6,368 nucleotides of DNA, from assembly GCA_029287105.1 (NCBI GenBank), contig JARFRT010000569.1, forward strand, positions 1-6,368, in the 5' to 3' direction. Source of the stretch: Akkermansiaceae bacterium (lineage in GTDB: Bacteria > Verrucomicrobiota > Verrucomicrobiia > Verrucomicrobiales > Akkermansiaceae). Made by a program: the position numbers and the translations under genes. The notes beneath the pieces were generated by a model. It worked only from the letters and a program-made list of their open reading frames with translations, was not told the origin of the DNA and ran no database searches. Every line of letters begins with the position of its first letter. The stretch's first letter is position 1. Positions 5,598 to 6,368 of this stretch are shown piece after piece.

Positions 5598-6296
5598 CTA
5601 GAGTGTCTTGACCTTGGCGAACACCGCCTGTTTGCCCTCGGCAAGGATTTTGCCCCCCTTGTCGATCAGCATGAAATAGGGCACGTAATTCTTGGCATAC
5701 TTCTTCAAGCCTGAAGCACGGTGCCGTGCAGGCAGGATATGAGCCCATGGGAAATTTTCCTTTTTCGCCCATACCAGCGCCGCCGCGGCGTCGCGATCCA
5801 AGCTGAAGAGGATGAATTCGACACCCTCTTTCGTGGCGATTTCCGCATTGTATGACTGCACTAACTGTGGAGCCGATGAGCGACAAGGGCCTCACCAACT
5901 CGCGGAGTAATACACCACGTAATACTCCGGTGCCGTCGTCATGGTATAATCGGCGAACTTACCGTCATCGAGCTTGGAAAGCACTCCCTCCCTGAGCTTG
6001 GCCCCGATTTTTTGCGCCGCGAACTGCTTCGCTGATGCCGAGGCGGCCTCGGCATCCTTCGCTTTCGCCTGCTGCTCCTTCAGCCACTCGCGGTCGGCCT
6101 CGGATAATTTATCAATCCCGAAGGTGATGTCACGAAACCCTTTGGTGATCGTGACCTTGGCGGCGGCTTCGTCATATTCGACAAATTTCCCGGCGAAAGT
6201 ACTCGCGCCGTCGGCGCTCGTCCAGGTGCGCGCGTCGGCCGGGCTGACGGCGCAGATTCCCGCGGCTAGCAATAATGAGGTGAGTCTGTGCTTCAT
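5598..6296 (-). CDS. Secreted SHD1-thioredoxin-like protein, probable selenoprotein with in-frame TGA (Sec) at 5892-5894
   Basis: The protein is 232 residues if TGA is read as selenocysteine. A signal peptide (about 1-22, MKHRLTSLLLAAG then SPADA|R) indicates export. Residues 23-75 form an SHD1-type beta module (RTWTSADG-x-STFAGKFVEYD, ending KLSEADREWL). An Ala/Lys-rich helix (about 66-100) leads into a thioredoxin fold: PEYYVVYYSASW, then codon 135 = TGA, then GPC (Cys138), a GVEFILFSLD strand, and YVPYFMLIDKGG with the likely cis-Pro206. TGA replaces the first Cys of the WCGPC redox motif, and the frame is otherwise intact to TAG 5598-5600. Such proteins reduce or isomerise disulfides; here UGPC would be the active site. 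ATG 6296 is chosen for the signal peptide. There is no Shine-Dalgarno, and a TACAAT box lies 12 bases upstream. Ordinary gene callers would give a 134-residue protein (5892-6296) plus an orphan fragment from GTG 5861. A nonsense mutation cannot be excluded. Confidence 0.82.
5854..5874 (-). promoter_or_regulatory. Candidate bacterial SECIS stem-loop downstream of the in-frame UGA
   Basis: In the - strand mRNA, GGCUCCAC (5874-5867) pairs with GUGCAGUC (5861-5854) around the loop AGUUA. There are seven pairs (one G-U) interrupted by one C-C mismatch. Twenty-five bases separate the UGA from the loop. The general bacterial SECIS description calls for an apical loop roughly 16-37 nt after the UGA, a short upper stem and a G in the first two loop positions; all three are met. 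The hairpin lies within codons of the thioredoxin fold, as bacterial SECIS elements do. SelB binding is inferred, and a hairpin of this size can arise by chance. Confidence 0.5.
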
Positions 6297-6368
6297 AACT
6301 GGTGGGGATTGTAGAATAATTACGCTCCCCCATCCAGTGTTCATTCAGAATATTTACACGGGCCGTCC

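Noticed and set aside
5364..5714. 116-codon + strand open frame starting inside the tRNA
   Set aside because: It is an artefact running through the tRNA, its terminator, repeat copy B and the antisense of the thioredoxin-like gene.

Overview
The window looks like a chromosomal segment from a moderately GC-rich bacterium of the Verrucomicrobiota. This is inferred from the gene set: a secreted SHD1-thioredoxin protein, a DUF1844 protein, a rhomboid protease with a DUF6576-type tail, and LptF/LptG and S21 genes. No gene start here has a convincing Shine-Dalgarno sequence. There are no phage, transposase or CRISPR genes. The accessory content consists of small repeats and one unusual recoded gene.

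Left part (1-1375): the 3' end of an M16 metallopeptidase gene is followed after 32 bases by a small DUF1844 gene on the + strand. A 74-bp structured repeat follows, and its GC stem and T-run resemble a terminator. Middle (1376-3174, - strand): a rhomboid protease gene is followed by mazG, a nucleoside triphosphate pyrophosphohydrolase. They are separated by ten tandem 8-bp units, one of which supplies the rhomboid stop codon. Divergent from the rhomboid is an LptF/LptG-family permease (3388-4746, + strand) with an N-terminal extension carrying two extra hydrophobic segments.

Right part: rpsU (ribosomal protein S21) has its own promoter, a structured leader and a clear intrinsic terminator. 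A tRNA-Phe(GAA) gene with encoded CCA and a strong terminator follows. Convergent to it on the - strand is a secreted SHD1-thioredoxin gene (5598-6296). A second, inverted copy of the 74-bp repeat lies just 3' of it.

The main discovery is in that last gene. Its frame is interrupted by a single TGA placed exactly at the first cysteine of the thioredoxin W-C-G-P-C motif. The frame then stays open for another 97 codons that encode the rest of a thioredoxin fold, including the resolving Cys and the cis-Pro region. A stem-loop matching the general bacterial SECIS description (loop 25 nt after the UGA, G at loop position 2) lies just downstream. The best reading is a periplasmic selenocysteine thioredoxin-like protein (U-G-P-C) that routine annotation would split in two. 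A recent nonsense mutation or a sequencing error is the alternative. TGA acts as a normal stop for the DUF1844 and rhomboid genes, so global reassignment of TGA is unlikely.
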